A stretch of 64,000 bases of DNA from Mariprofundus ferrinatatus (GCF_002795825.1 NZ_CP018800.1:1240001-1304000), one strand, 5' to 3'; positions 1 through 8,633 are shown, counted from the stretch's first letter. Notes: generated by a model from the sequence alone, not told the origin. Made by a program: numbers and translations.

Positions 1-921
1 GAGATCAGCAACTCCGAAGGAGCGGATGCGAGCTTCGGCAACACCCATATCGCCTACGCATCCAGCGACGGTTTCTGTGATGATTACAGTAAGTCTTCGG
101 CTTCACTCAGCGTTTCAGTGATTGCAGGCCACGGTGATGGCATGCAGCGCGATTACGCCTGGCACCGTGCCTTCAACGCATCCGACCTGAGAACGCCGGA
201 TAGTATTGCTGAAGAGGCTGCAACTCGCGCAGTGGCAAGACTTAATCCCGGCACGATGGCAAGCGGTAAAGCGACAGTGGTTTTTGAGCCGCGCACGGCA
301 TCATCCATGCTCGGCCACTTCATCAGCGCCATCAACGGACGCGCAGTGCTACAGCAGCGCACCTTTCTGGCCGATGCGCTCGAACAGAATATCTTTCCTG
401 AATTTGTCACCATTGAGGATAACCCCAACCACACGGACGGCATGGGCAACCGTCTTTTCGATGGCGAAGGCACCCGCTGCGTCGGCCATAAACTGATTGA
501 AAACGGTAAACTGAACTTCTTTCTGACCGACCGCTACGCCGCCAAACGCCTGAAAATGGCTGAGACAGGAAGCGCCGTTCGCGGACTGACCGGTGATATC
601 GCTATCGGCTCATCAAACCTGATCTGGCACCCCGGCAATATGGATCAACAGGCAATTATCGGCGACATCGATCACGGCCTGCTGGTCACCGAGATGATCG
701 GGTTCGGCATCAATGGTGTTACCGGCGACTATTCGCGCGGCGCAGCCGGCTTTCTGATCGAGAATGGCAAGATCGTGCGCCCTGTTTCCGGTATTACCAT
801 CGCAGGCAACCTGAAGGAGATGTTTGCCAATATTGAAATGGTTGGCTCTGATCTCACATGGTTCGGCTCCAGCGCTGTGCCCACCATCGCCATCTCGGGC
901 ATGACCGTCGCCGGGAAATAG
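1..921 (+). CDS. pmbA: TldE/PmbA-family metalloprotease subunit, C-terminal part (5' end outside window)
   Basis: The reading frame is open from base 1 and gives about 306 residues of the C-terminal part of a TldD/PmbA (TldE) protein. Visible family features are the SNSEGA-like stretch at the very start, the segment around EDNPNHTDGMGN and the C-terminal VTGDYSRGAAGF block. In this family the TldD/TldE heterodimer degrades unfolded peptides and matures some modified peptides; the TldE partner usually lacks the metal-binding HExxxH motif, and none is seen here. No tldD is visible nearby, so it must lie elsewhere. The gene ends 35 bases before the next rightward gene. Family identity is secure; the missing start prevents a length check. 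Confidence 0.9.
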   Translation, partial: EISNSEGADASFGNTHIAYASSDGFCDDYSKSSASLSVSVIAGHGDGMQRDYAWHRAFNASDLRTPDSIAEEAATRAVARLNPGTMASGKATVVFEPRTASSMLGHFISAINGRAVLQQRTFLADALEQNIFPEFVTIEDNPNHTDGMGNRLFDGEGTRCVGHKLIENGKLNFFLTDRYAAKRLKMAETGSAVRGLTGDIAIGSSNLIWHPGNMDQQAIIGDIDHGLLVTEMIGFGINGVTGDYSRGAAGFLIENGKIVRPVSGITIAGNLKEMFANIEMVGSDLTWFGSSAVPTIAISGMTVAGK

Positions 922-956
922 AAATTTTAGTTTATTGCTGCTAAGGAGAACGTTTC

Positions 957-1334
957 GTGCCGCATTCAATAGTTTGGGAACCTGAAGGTATATTCAGGGC
1001 ATTCTCCGGCATAGTCAGCGGAGAGGAGATTCTGGAATCCAATCTTGTGTTGTACGATGATGTTCGTTTCGAAAGCGCCAGGTATATTATTAATAACTTC
1101 ACAGAAATATCAGGCCACGCAATTGAACCCGATCATTTGTCCGCCTTTGCATCAACAGATGAGATGATATCTCAGCTTAAGCACGAATTTAAAATTGCCC
1201 TGATTGTACCTCAGGATGCCTATGTTGGTCTCGCCAGGAGACTTTGCGCTATAACGAACAACAAGTTATTTGAATATCGGATTTTCAACACTGTTGATGA
1301 TGCTCGCAAATGGGTCAAGATATCATCCGAATAA
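957..1334 (+). CDS. Small hypothetical protein, possibly STAS/SpoIIAA-like
   Basis: This is a 125-residue soluble protein starting at GTG 957, chosen because AAGGAG lies about ten bases upstream. It has no signal peptide or membrane segment. The pattern of alternating strands and helices, with an early FSGIVSGEEI motif and a later block ending in FNTVDDARKWV, resembles small SpoIIAA/STAS-like proteins common in aquatic proteobacteria. That resemblance is by eye only, and no phospho-acceptor serine can be assigned. It lies 35 bases after pmbA on the same strand and converges on the kinase gene to the right. Its base composition looks more AT-rich than its neighbours, which could hint at a separate origin. 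Function unknown. Confidence 0.6.
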   Translation: MPHSIVWEPEGIFRAFSGIVSGEEILESNLVLYDDVRFESARYIINNFTEISGHAIEPDHLSAFASTDEMISQLKHEFKIALIVPQDAYVGLARRLCAITNNKLFEYRIFNTVDDARKWVKISSE

Positions 1335-1348
1335 ATTCTGAAAGTATA

Positions 1349-2260
1349 TTAGATCCGTTCGAATGAAGCCTCTGAAAGAAGCATATCGATCATTGAGGAT
1401 GCCTGTGAGGCGTAGCCGCCGCCGAAGAGATTGGCGTGGTTGAGGATGTGGTAAAGATTGTAGAGCGTTTTGCGCACTCTGTAGCCCTCATCTAGCGGCC
1501 AGGATTCGTTGTAGGCGTCATAGAAGTCAGAACCAAAGCCGCCGAAGAGTTCGGTCATGGCGATATCCGCCTCGCGATCACCATAATATACCGCAGGATC
1601 AAAGATCACCGGAGCACCATTTTCATCAAAAGCGTGATTGCCTCCCCACAGATCGCCGTGCAAAAGTGAGGGCTCAGGGGTGTAACTGGAAAAGAAGCGA
1701 TCCAGGTCGGACAGCAGCCGTTCACCATTGCGCAGCAAGGCGCCTCCAAAGCCGTTGTGACCAGCCAGTTCAAGCTGGAACCCAAGACGCTGATCACGAT
1801 AGAAATTGACCCAGTTCGATGTTTGCGCATTGGGCTGAGGCGTTGTGCCGATGGTGTTGTCTCGAAACCAGCCGAATCTGTCGGCTGTTTTCCGATGCAG
1901 CGCGGCCATCTGCCTTCCCATCTCTGCCGCTGAATCACCCCTGCCACGACCAATCCGGATATATTCGCTGACAAACCATGCCCGGCCTGCTCCGCTACCG
2001 GTTGCAATGGGCCTGGGAACACGAATGGCTTCGGCATCGGCCAGTTCATTGAGCCCGTCAAACTCGGCCTCAAACATTGCAAGGCCGTTTGCATGGTTGG
2101 TTTTTACAAAAAGATGGTCGCCCGATTCGGTTGTCGCCCGATACGCTGAATTAATACTGCCGCCGGAGATAGCATGGTAATCAACGATTTCACCACGCCC
2201 TTCATCAGCCAGGGATGCGGTGATCAGTTCCCATAGGCCGCCATTACTGTTTCCGAACAT
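1349..2260 (-). CDS. Fructosamine/ketosamine-3-kinase family protein
   Basis: A 303-residue protein of the fructosamine kinase branch of the aminoglycoside-phosphotransferase fold. Visible motifs are the N-terminal AISGGSINSAY strand, the catalytic HGDLWGGN loop at about residue 201 and the metal-binding FDPAVYYGDRE motif at about 220. Members phosphorylate ketosamines on glycated proteins so that they decay, a deglycation repair role. The length fits the family (about 290-310). It is the last gene of the leftward run that starts at tmk, and its start overlaps the end of the DUF2062 gene by 17 bases, which suggests translational coupling. The in vivo substrate cannot be read from sequence. 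Confidence 0.88.
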   Translation of the reverse strand: MFGNSNGGLWELITASLADEGRGEIVDYHAISGGSINSAYRATTESGDHLFVKTNHANGLAMFEAEFDGLNELADAEAIRVPRPIATGSGAGRAWFVSEYIRIGRGRGDSAAEMGRQMAALHRKTADRFGWFRDNTIGTTPQPNAQTSNWVNFYRDQRLGFQLELAGHNGFGGALLRNGERLLSDLDRFFSSYTPEPSLLHGDLWGGNHAFDENGAPVIFDPAVYYGDREADIAMTELFGGFGSDFYDAYNESWPLDEGYRVRKTLYNLYHILNHANLFGGGYASQASSMIDMLLSEASFERI

Positions 2261-2768
2261 GTTTATTCATACGCTTGCGCCAGCGCTTCATCACTATGCT
2301 GCGCCACGCAATCTGAATGCCGATATATCCGATGATGGAGCTCAGCACTCCGACAATCAGGCAGCCAAGCAGGAAAGGTTCCCAGATCAGCGACATCTCG
2401 TGCTCAAGCCACTCATAGGAGAGCTCCATCTCGAAATGCTGCATCTCCCTCCCGAGCACGAAAGCGCCGAGCTTGTATGCGCCATAAAACATCGGCGGCA
2501 TGGTGAGGGGATTGGTGAGCCAGACAAGTGCAACGGAGAGCGGCAGATTGGCATGAAAAATTATGGCACCACCGGCAGCCAACACCATCTGGAACGGTAC
2601 CGGCACCCAGGCAAAAAAGAGGCCGACGGCAAATGCCTTGGCTACGGAGTGGCGATTAAGATGCCACAGTGCAGGGTTATGCAGAAGTTTACCAAAAATC
2701 TGTAAATGCTTATGATCTCTAATCTTTCTGTGATCAGGCATTAACCGTTTCAGTAATTTTCTCGGCAC
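2244..2768 (-). CDS. DUF2062 membrane protein
   Basis: A 174-residue protein with a basic N-terminus and two or three hydrophobic segments, around residues 45-70, 80-100 and 132-155. The signature VGLFFAWVPVPFQM followed by NLPLSVALVWLTNPLT is typical of DUF2062 proteins, small inner-membrane proteins of unknown biochemical role. It sits between metG (33 bases upstream) and the fructosamine kinase gene (17-base overlap), so it is probably co-transcribed with both. Nothing in the sequence suggests catalysis. Family assignment is solid; function is unknown. Confidence 0.8.
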   Translation of the reverse strand: MPRKLLKRLMPDHRKIRDHKHLQIFGKLLHNPALWHLNRHSVAKAFAVGLFFAWVPVPFQMVLAAGGAIIFHANLPLSVALVWLTNPLTMPPMFYGAYKLGAFVLGREMQHFEMELSYEWLEHEMSLIWEPFLLGCLIVGVLSSIIGYIGIQIAWRSIVMKRWRKRMNKHVRKQ

Positions 2769-2801
2769 CCTTTCCTCCTGCCAGCACGCATCCTGCGTGC
2801 T

Positions 2802-4340
2802 CTATTCCATACGCGGAAAAATCGGACTCGGCTTGGCACACTTATGGCCAGCCCTGAGAACGCCCCAGCCGCCCTGTTTCGCATAGGAGATCGTATCGAC
2901 GGCAACTTCGCCACCATTAATCTGAACCAGCATCTGAGCCATCTTGCCAGGCATAAACGGGAGCAGCTGCAGGGCCACCAGCCGCAAGGTCTCTACGAGG
3001 TGATAGAGTACAGAGTTCAAGCGCACCTCATTGCCCTCTTTGGCCAGCGCCCATGGCGCATTCTCTTCAACATAGCGGTTGCCGTGGCGAACCACGACGC
3101 TGATCCGCTCCAGTGCCAGATGGAATGCCTGCCGATCCATTGCATCGCTAACATCGCGCTGCATCGCCTCGATATCAGCAATCAGGGCGCGGTCGGATTC
3201 CGTCTCCTCTCCCGCCTCGCCCAACACACCATCACTGTATTTATTCAGCATCGCCAGTGAGCGGTTGAGCAGGTTGCCGACATCGTTGGCCAGTTCAGTG
3301 TTATAACGCTGTTTCAGGGCTGCAAACGAGAAATCACCATCATGGCCGAACGGTACCTCGCGCAGCAGGAAATAACGCAGCACATCGGCATCGTAATCAG
3401 CCAGCAGTTCGGCAGGACTCAGTGCATTGCCCTTCGACTTACTCATCTTTTCACCTTCAACAGTCCACCAGCCATGTGCGTAAACACGTTTAGGCAACGG
3501 CAGTTCTGCCGCCATCAGCATCGCCGGCCAGTAAACAGCATGAAAACGGAGAATATCCTTGCCGATCAGGTGAACATCGGCTGGCCAGTGTGAAGGTGCC
3601 TCATTATCTGGAAATCCGAGTGCTGAAATATAGTTGGTCAGGGCATCGATCCAGACATAGATCACATGCTTCTCGTCGCCCGGTACAGGCACACCCCAGC
3701 TAAAGGTGGTACGGGAGACGGAGAGGTCACGAAGCCCTGATTCAACAAAGCTAAGTACCTCGTTACGGCGGGAAGCCGGCATTATGAAATCAGGGTTTTG
3801 CTTGATATGTTCGACAAGGCGATCCTGGAAGGCGGAGAGACGGAAGAAGTAAGACTCCTCCTGAATCTTCTCCACTTCTCGTTTGCAGTCGGGGCAGTGT
3901 TTTGAGTCCCAGCAGTCGGCATCCTTGAGCTGCGTCTCGGTCCAATAGGTTTCGCATGGAACGCAGTACCAGTCCTCGTAGTAGTCCTTGTAGATGGTTC
4001 CGGCATTCTCGAGTCTGCGCCACATCGCCTGTACGCCCTTCTTGTGTCGCTCGGAACTGGTACGGATAAAATCGTCATTGGTGATGGAGAGTTCCGGCCA
4101 CAGACTCTCGTAACGTGCCACGACCTGATTGGCCAGTTCGATCGGCTCGATGCCCCTCTTCTCAGCAGCCTGCTGCACCTTCTGTCCGTGCTCGTCCACA
4201 CCGGTCAGAAAAAAGACATCGTCACCGCAAAGCCTCTTGTAACGGGCCAGCACATCGGCAGCAATCGTGGTGTAGATATGGCCAAGGTGTGGTTCATCGT
4301 TCACATAGTAGATCGGGGTGGTGACGTAGTAGTTTGCCAT
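2802..4340 (-). CDS. metG: Methionyl-tRNA synthetase
   Basis: This enzyme charges tRNA-Met in the cytoplasm. The class I signature HLGH is at about residue 18 and the KMSKS loop (EKMSKSKGN) near residue 300. A zinc-type knuckle is visible as CVPC, then CPDC, at about residues 127-150. The 512-residue length lacks the C-terminal Trbp111-like dimerisation domain of the roughly 650-680 residue form, so this is the short form. It lies downstream of holB with a 58-base gap and upstream of the DUF2062 gene. The last 20 or so residues are basic and not typical of the family. The identification is certain. Confidence 0.97.
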   Translation of the reverse strand: MANYYVTTPIYYVNDEPHLGHIYTTIAADVLARYKRLCGDDVFFLTGVDEHGQKVQQAAEKRGIEPIELANQVVARYESLWPELSITNDDFIRTSSERHKKGVQAMWRRLENAGTIYKDYYEDWYCVPCETYWTETQLKDADCWDSKHCPDCKREVEKIQEESYFFRLSAFQDRLVEHIKQNPDFIMPASRRNEVLSFVESGLRDLSVSRTTFSWGVPVPGDEKHVIYVWIDALTNYISALGFPDNEAPSHWPADVHLIGKDILRFHAVYWPAMLMAAELPLPKRVYAHGWWTVEGEKMSKSKGNALSPAELLADYDADVLRYFLLREVPFGHDGDFSFAALKQRYNTELANDVGNLLNRSLAMLNKYSDGVLGEAGEETESDRALIADIEAMQRDVSDAMDRQAFHLALERISVVVRHGNRYVEENAPWALAKEGNEVRLNSVLYHLVETLRLVALQLLPFMPGKMAQMLVQINGGEVAVDTISYAKQGGWGVLRAGHKCAKPSPIFPRME

Positions 4341-4398
4341 GCTGTGGATAGCTCTCCTGAGTAGTTCCCGCGTAGTCTAACCTGCGCGGCGATGAATC

Positions 4399-5325
4399 CT
4401 AGCCCGCAGTTCTCAAGGCCGTTCTTAGTTCTAACACACAGCAGAGCAGCGTTGGCGATGCGCGCAAGCTCTGACGAATCACATCCCCCGGCCAGCGCAG
4501 ACAATCCCTGACTGACCTGTGCAGCGTCTCAACTGCCTCAAAGCTGCTCTGGCTATACGCCTGCAACCTGGGATAAACCGGCTGCAACAGTGCCCTGATA
4601 ATCAGCTCATGCGGAACCGAAACCACATGCTGCCTGCACCAGTTCTCAATTCTGCCAACATCGGCCTCCGTAACATTGGCAACCAACCCCTGCCACTCAC
4701 TCAAAGCATGTGCAACTTTATCATCCTCCAGGCAACTCACACTACCCGGGCATCCGTCGGCAAGCTTGACGGCCAGATCGATCATATCGGCATCGAGTTT
4801 CGCAGACAGAACCGTTCGCACATCATCGTCGCAGAGCGGTGAGCAGTGCTGCATCAGGCAGCGGGAACGCACCGTTGCAGGAAGCTTCATCGCATCGCTG
4901 CAGACCATGATCAGCACACTTCCGGCCGATGGCTCCTCAAGGCCTTTGAGCAGCGCATTGGCCGACTGGTTATTCAACCGCTCAGCCTCATCGAGGATGA
5001 CTACTCGCTGCTCGCCCTCAGCACCGCTCAGGGCAAGAAAGCCTAGCAGTTCACGTACCTGATCGATGCTGATATCCCGCTTTTTCTCCAACAGTCCCAC
5101 AGTAAAAAGGTCGGGATGCGAACCGGCCCGGAACATCTGGCAGGGGTGGCACTCCCCGCAAGCAGACTGATGCTCGCAGAGCAGCATTGCCGCCAGTTTC
5201 TCGGCTAGGGCAAATTTCCCGATACCGGAGACGCCGTGCAGCAGCCATGCATGATGCACCCGTCCTCGCGCCATCGCCTCACGAAAGCGCGACTCAATCG
5301 CCTGATGGCCGAGCACCTCTTTCAT
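4399..5325 (-). CDS. holB: DNA polymerase III delta' subunit
   Basis: A 308-residue AAA+ clamp-loader subunit that opens the beta clamp together with the delta and gamma/tau subunits. Seen in the sequence are a Walker-A-like loop GVSGIGKFALA at about 30-40, the four-cysteine zinc module CEHQSACGECHPC at about 50-62, LDEAERLNNQSANALLKGLEEP at about 110-130 and the sensor-1 region followed by TVRSRC. The start overlaps the end of tmk by four bases (ATGA), so translation is coupled. The tmk-holB order matches many proteobacteria, but here pabC-mltG, which usually precede them, are 6-7 kb away. Confidence 0.93.
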   Translation of the reverse strand: MKEVLGHQAIESRFREAMARGRVHHAWLLHGVSGIGKFALAEKLAAMLLCEHQSACGECHPCQMFRAGSHPDLFTVGLLEKKRDISIDQVRELLGFLALSGAEGEQRVVILDEAERLNNQSANALLKGLEEPSAGSVLIMVCSDAMKLPATVRSRCLMQHCSPLCDDDVRTVLSAKLDADMIDLAVKLADGCPGSVSCLEDDKVAHALSEWQGLVANVTEADVGRIENWCRQHVVSVPHELIIRALLQPVYPRLQAYSQSSFEAVETLHRSVRDCLRWPGDVIRQSLRASPTLLCCVLELRTALRTAG

Positions 5326-5963
5326 GAAAATATGGAAAACCTGCTGTTCAGGGCAGTTTCCACCTGAATGCGTACCGCTTCAATATCATGACTCGCATCG
5401 ATACGGACAATGCGGCTGGCATCGGCTTCGAACTGGCTGGCGAATGCTGCAGATACCCGCTGGTGGAAGGAGAGCGCCTCGTCATCCAGGCGTGTGCTCT
5501 TTTCACCCGCCGCCATGCGCTTCTTCATGCGCTCTGCAGCCACATCGACCGGAAGGTCGAACCAGAGCGTCATGGCAGGCGCCACCCTGCACTCGGCAAA
5601 GGTGAGCATCTCTCTGATATTGACTGTCCTGCTACCCAGCTTACGCGCCGCAAGTTGATAAGCCAGGGTGGAATCTGAATAGCGGTCGCATAGCACCCAG
5701 GCACCGGATGCAAGTGCCGGCTGGATCACTTCACAGACATGCTGAGCGCGATCAGCAAGAAACAGAAGCAACTCTGCTTCGGGAACCGGCACGTATTTAC
5801 CTGACAGCAGAAGTTTGCGGATCTTTTTACCCATTGGCGTATCGCCCGGTTCAAAAGTGGTCACCACCTTCTCACCTTGCGATTTCAGTGCTTTAGCAGC
5901 AAGGGCCAGCTGTGTGCTCTTACCGCAACCGTCAACGCCCTCGAATGTGATTAATCTGTTCAC
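5322..5963 (-). CDS. tmk: Thymidylate kinase
   Basis: A 213-residue dTMP kinase that makes dTDP for DNA synthesis. The P-loop FEGVDGCGKSTQ sits at residues 7-18, the DR(Y/H) substrate motif appears as LCDRYSDSTLAYQ at about 90-102, and a lid region with basic residues (KKRMAAGEKSTRLD) follows near 150. Length and motif order are standard. It is the first gene of the leftward run tmk-holB-metG-DUF2062-fructosamine kinase, and its promoter must lie in the 204-base divergent interval shared with the glycine-zipper gene at 6168. Confidence 0.96.
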   Translation of the reverse strand: MNRLITFEGVDGCGKSTQLALAAKALKSQGEKVVTTFEPGDTPMGKKIRKLLLSGKYVPVPEAELLLFLADRAQHVCEVIQPALASGAWVLCDRYSDSTLAYQLAARKLGSRTVNIREMLTFAECRVAPAMTLWFDLPVDVAAERMKKRMAAGEKSTRLDDEALSFHQRVSAAFASQFEADASRIVRIDASHDIEAVRIQVETALNSRFSIFS

Positions 5964-6054
5964 CGGTCTACTCCCCTGCTTCAGCTATTGGCCTGAAAGC
6001 TTAACGCTGCTCAATAGTGTCCATTTCGTAAACCCGCGAATTGGGCGCCACTGT

Positions 6055-6070
6055 TTTACAATTCCTTTAC
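6055..6070 (-). promoter_or_regulatory. CpxR-like direct repeat (TTTAC-N6-TTTAC)
   Basis: TTTAC at 6055-6059 and again at 6066-6070, separated by six bases, is the reverse complement of GTAAA-N6-GTAAA. The classical CpxR box is GTAAA-N5-GTAAA with some spacing tolerance. It lies about 100 bases before the glycine-zipper gene at 6168 and also upstream of tmk on the other strand. A second such repeat precedes the secreted protein at 8888, which raises the chance that it is functional. Binding by a CpxR/OmpR-type regulator is inferred; none is encoded in the window. Confidence 0.45.
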
Positions 6071-6167
6071 ATCTTTTTGCGGGCCATTTACGAAGCCTGT
6101 GCACACGTTTGCATTTGGACCGATAGCGTTCTCCACCAGAAGGGAGACATTCCCGAAGGAGTTCAAC

Positions 6168-6578
6168 ATGAAACGAATTATTACAGCAGCCCTGATTTCC
6201 ACAGCCATGCTTGCAGCCCCTATTGCGCAGGCTGCATCCTACCAGGACCGGGCCATGGCAACCGGTGCCGTCATCGGTGCAACCTCCGGAGCGGTCATCG
6301 GTTCAGGTCAGAATCAGGCGGTAGAGGGCGCCATCTTCGGCGCCGTACTCGGCACCATTGCAGGCGCAGTGATCTCCAGCCAGCACCAGCCGGTTTATGT
6401 GGTTCACCAGCCACGCACACACTACCGCCAACCTGTAACACACCGCTATGAGCATCGTTCGTATAAACACAATCGTCATGACCGCTACAATCGTCATGAC
6501 CGCTACAATCGTTATGACCGCTACAATCGTTATAACGATCATCACAGCCATGGCCATGAGCGTGGTGACAGGCACTAA
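6168..6578 (+). CDS. Glycine-zipper (2TM-like) envelope protein with His/Arg/Tyr-rich repeat tail
   Basis: A 136-residue exported protein. ATG 6168 is chosen because GAAGGA lies seven bases upstream and the product then begins with a clean signal peptide (KRIITAALISTAMLAA...AQA, cleaved near residue 23). Residues 30-65 form a glycine zipper (GAVIGATSGAVIGSG ... GAVLGTIAGAVI), as in SlyB/17 kDa-type envelope proteins. The C-terminal third is built from a repeated Asn-Arg-His/Tyr-Asp-Arg-Tyr hexapeptide and is strongly basic. A strong hairpin terminator follows at 6611, so the gene looks monocistronic. The paired TTTAC boxes upstream suggest envelope-stress control. The role is probably structural or in envelope integrity; nothing catalytic is visible. 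Confidence 0.75.
   Translation: MKRIITAALISTAMLAAPIAQAASYQDRAMATGAVIGATSGAVIGSGQNQAVEGAIFGAVLGTIAGAVISSQHQPVYVVHQPRTHYRQPVTHRYEHRSYKHNRHDRYNRHDRYNRYDRYNRYNDHHSHGHERGDRH
6471..6536 (+). repeat. 18-base in-frame tandem repeat
   Basis: The unit AATCGTCATGACCGCTAC occurs at 6471-6488, 6489-6506 (identical) and 6507-6524 (one change, C to T), with a decaying fourth copy from 6525. The period is a multiple of three, so each copy adds a hexapeptide of the form N-R-(H/Y)-D-R-Y to the tail of the glycine-zipper protein. Near identity between copies points to recent expansion or ongoing slippage. Confidence 0.9.
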
Positions 6579-6610
6579 GTTAATCAGATATAACGACTGA
6601 TTCTCCCCGG

Positions 6611-6643
6611 AAGACACCTCCCAAATTGGGAGGTGTCTTTTTT
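6611..6643 (+). terminator. Rho-independent terminator
   Basis: A 12-base-pair perfect stem (AAGACACCTCCC / GGGAGGTGTCTT) with a five-base AAATT loop is followed by a run of six T. It lies 33 bases after the stop of the glycine-zipper gene and should end that transcript. It also faces the remnant gene to the right. Confidence 0.9.
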
Positions 6644-6656
6644 GGTTTTGTGTTAT

Positions 6657-6875
6657 TTATAAAACTCTTTTGAAGAACGCCTGCATTTTCTGCCAGGAGT
6701 CCTCATCGGCGGCCTTGTCATACGCCACCGGCATACCGAAACGGACAGCAAACCCATCCGCATCGTCGAAGGCCATTTAACCTGTGTATTCGACCCCTTT
6801 GACCCGGTAGACAACCTCCTGCGCCCTGACTTCAGTGAAGGCAGTCAGCGGCATCAGGGACAGCAGAAGCAACAC
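6657..6875 (-). pseudogene. Dienelactone-hydrolase-like gene remnant with large internal deletion
   Basis: Reading leftward from GTG 6875, 18 bases after the mutarotase stop, the frame encodes a signal peptide (LLLLSLMPLTAF...A) and the start of a mature domain, EVVYRVKGVEYTG. An in-frame TAA at 6779-6777 follows. Immediately beyond it, in the same frame, is a 39-residue tail ending DKAADEDSWQKMQAFFKRVL. The first part resembles the N-terminus of secreted dienelactone hydrolase family proteins (strand, then G-x-Y-x-G). The second resembles their extreme C-terminus (SW..M..FF). The roughly 170-200 residues between, including the catalytic Cys/Asp/His, are missing. I read this as an internal deletion with a stop at the junction. 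Family assignment from such short ends is tentative; the broken nature is clear. Confidence 0.65.
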
Positions 6876-6893
6876 ATATACCTGGATATATCG

Positions 6894-7793
6894 CTACTCG
6901 ACGCTGTAGCGAACCCAGAGGCGGTGGGAGTCGCCTGGCGCCAACTTCACAACATCCTCGGCGGCATTGGCACTCTCCACGCAGACCATGCCGAGATAGC
7001 CGTCATCCGATCCGAAGTCGCCCATTTTGATGCACTTCTCGATCCAAGGGTTCCAGACAATTGTTGAATTGCTGCCGCGCTTCTCGATGCGGATAGCGCG
7101 TTTCAGCCCCGGATCCTCAATCACCACATCCTGCCCCTGGTCCAGATAGATGCGATCCACCTCTGAACCAATCGTGATGTCGCCCTGTTGAGTTCGTCTG
7201 GCGGCAGGCCCGACCTTGTCGAGATAGTCACATCCGTCGAGGCCGCGAATGGTGCTCTTGCTTACATCACTGACGCAAAAATAGGTATGCAGCGCATCGC
7301 CGACGGTAATTTCCCTGCTGCCCAGATTATCTGTTACGAGTTCCATCTCCAGGGTGGCACCGATCGTCATATACATTTCGGCAGGGGCATTATAGGGCCA
7401 CTGCTCTTTATTCACCTCCGCAATTCGGAATGCAACAAAGGTGGAACCATTATCAAGGGCGGCTGTATCGATCACATCCCACGCCACCGTGCGTGCGAAT
7501 CCGTGACCGGAATAAGAGGGTTCAGAAGCATGTGCGCCAAACCAGGGCCAACAGATCGGCACCCCGCCTCGGATGGACTTGCCAGGCGCAAGCTTGGCCA
7601 CAGGCGACATCCAGATCACCGGCTTCTGCCCTTTCGGGTTCCATGTCATCAGGTGCGCGCCCTGTACGGCAATAGTTGCGTTGCAAAAACTGTTTTTAAT
7701 ATCGATGACAATAAAGCCATCTCCGGCGTCCCGAAATAGAATCTGCCCGGCAATACCAAAGTTGTGATTAAGTTTAGAAATCTTTGCACTCAT
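6894..7793 (-). CDS. D-hexose-6-phosphate mutarotase (YeaD-like aldose 1-epimerase)
   Basis: A 299-residue galactose-mutarotase-fold protein of the YeaD type, expected to interconvert the anomers of glucose-6-phosphate and related sugars. Visible conserved blocks are GAHLMTWNP at about residue 46, the RGGVPICWPWFGAH segment near 75-88, SGHGFARTVAW with a likely catalytic His near 97, DALHTYF near 165 and a C-terminal WNPWIEKCIKMGDF region near 245. The full length is normal. It appears to have been followed in its operon by the now broken hydrolase gene at 6657-6875. No sugar-transport gene is adjacent. Confidence 0.88.
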   Translation of the reverse strand: MSAKISKLNHNFGIAGQILFRDAGDGFIVIDIKNSFCNATIAVQGAHLMTWNPKGQKPVIWMSPVAKLAPGKSIRGGVPICWPWFGAHASEPSYSGHGFARTVAWDVIDTAALDNGSTFVAFRIAEVNKEQWPYNAPAEMYMTIGATLEMELVTDNLGSREITVGDALHTYFCVSDVSKSTIRGLDGCDYLDKVGPAARRTQQGDITIGSEVDRIYLDQGQDVVIEDPGLKRAIRIEKRGSNSTIVWNPWIEKCIKMGDFGSDDGYLGMVCVESANAAEDVVKLAPGDSHRLWVRYSVE

Positions 7794-7958
7794 AGTCCCT
7801 CCCGAAAAGTAAACATACTGTGAGGCTTTCGCTGCATCCCAGCAAGATGAATATTGCCCTGTTTACGGGTTTCTCTCTGCATACGTTTTATTTTCCCCAT
7901 TCGGCATGCAGGGTTGCCGCCTTATCCGGCCCTATAAGTTGCTGGCGAGAGGAACACA

Positions 7959-8633
7959 ATGATCCCATATAAACTCATCGATACAGCCACCGAACACGGC
8001 ACCACGCTAAGGCTTTACCAGCGCGGGGATGAGTTCTCGATCCGTGTCGACAGGGCGGGCGAATTGATGAACAGTCGCCAGCATAACTCCGAGGATGCGC
8101 TTGCTGAGCTGGCCTGCGAGAAGATACATGGCAGGGAAAACTCCAGATTGCTGGTAGGAGGACTTGGTATCGGTTTCACGCTGGCTGCCGCCCTCACCCA
8201 CTCAGCGCCTACGGCTACTGTCATGGTTTCCGAACTTCTGCCGGCAGTGGTGCGCTGGAATCGCGATTATATCGGGACTGTTGCAGGCTTTCCGTTAAAC
8301 GATCCACGTGTCGTGGTTCTGGAACAGGATGTGGGCAGAGTGATGAAAGAGCATAGAAACAGCTTTGATGCGATCATGCTCGATGTTGATAACGGCCCTG
8401 ACGCCTTTACCCGTGATGACAACGATTCACTCTACGGCCTGCGCGGCGTAAATGACGCCTATGATGCACTCAAGCCCGGCGGCGTACTCAGTGTCTGGTC
8501 TGCCTTTGCCGACAGCAGCTTTACACAGCGCCTGATCAAGGTGGGTTTTGATGTAGAGGAGCACAGGGTGCGGGCGCACAAAAGTCAGAGCGGCAATCGC
8601 CACACGATATGGGTGGCTGTACGACCGGCCTGA
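7959..8633 (+). CDS. Spermidine-synthase-like SAM/dcSAM-binding protein
   Basis: A 224-residue Rossmann-fold protein with the spermidine-synthase pattern. It has the nucleotide-binding loop LLVGGLGIGFTLAAAL at about 64-79, an acidic strand end VSELLPAVVRWN at about 90-101, DPRVVVLEQDV near 113 and MLDVDNGPDAFT near 135, where the synthase family has its catalytic Asp region. It is shorter than SpeE (about 280) and lacks most of the N-terminal beta domain, so it may be a methyltransferase-like relative rather than a true aminopropyltransferase. It is preceded by GAGAGGAA as a ribosome site and stands alone. No speD is nearby. Confidence 0.75.
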   Translation: MIPYKLIDTATEHGTTLRLYQRGDEFSIRVDRAGELMNSRQHNSEDALAELACEKIHGRENSRLLVGGLGIGFTLAAALTHSAPTATVMVSELLPAVVRWNRDYIGTVAGFPLNDPRVVVLEQDVGRVMKEHRNSFDAIMLDVDNGPDAFTRDDNDSLYGLRGVNDAYDALKPGGVLSVWSAFADSSFTQRLIKVGFDVEEHRVRAHKSQSGNRHTIWVAVRPA

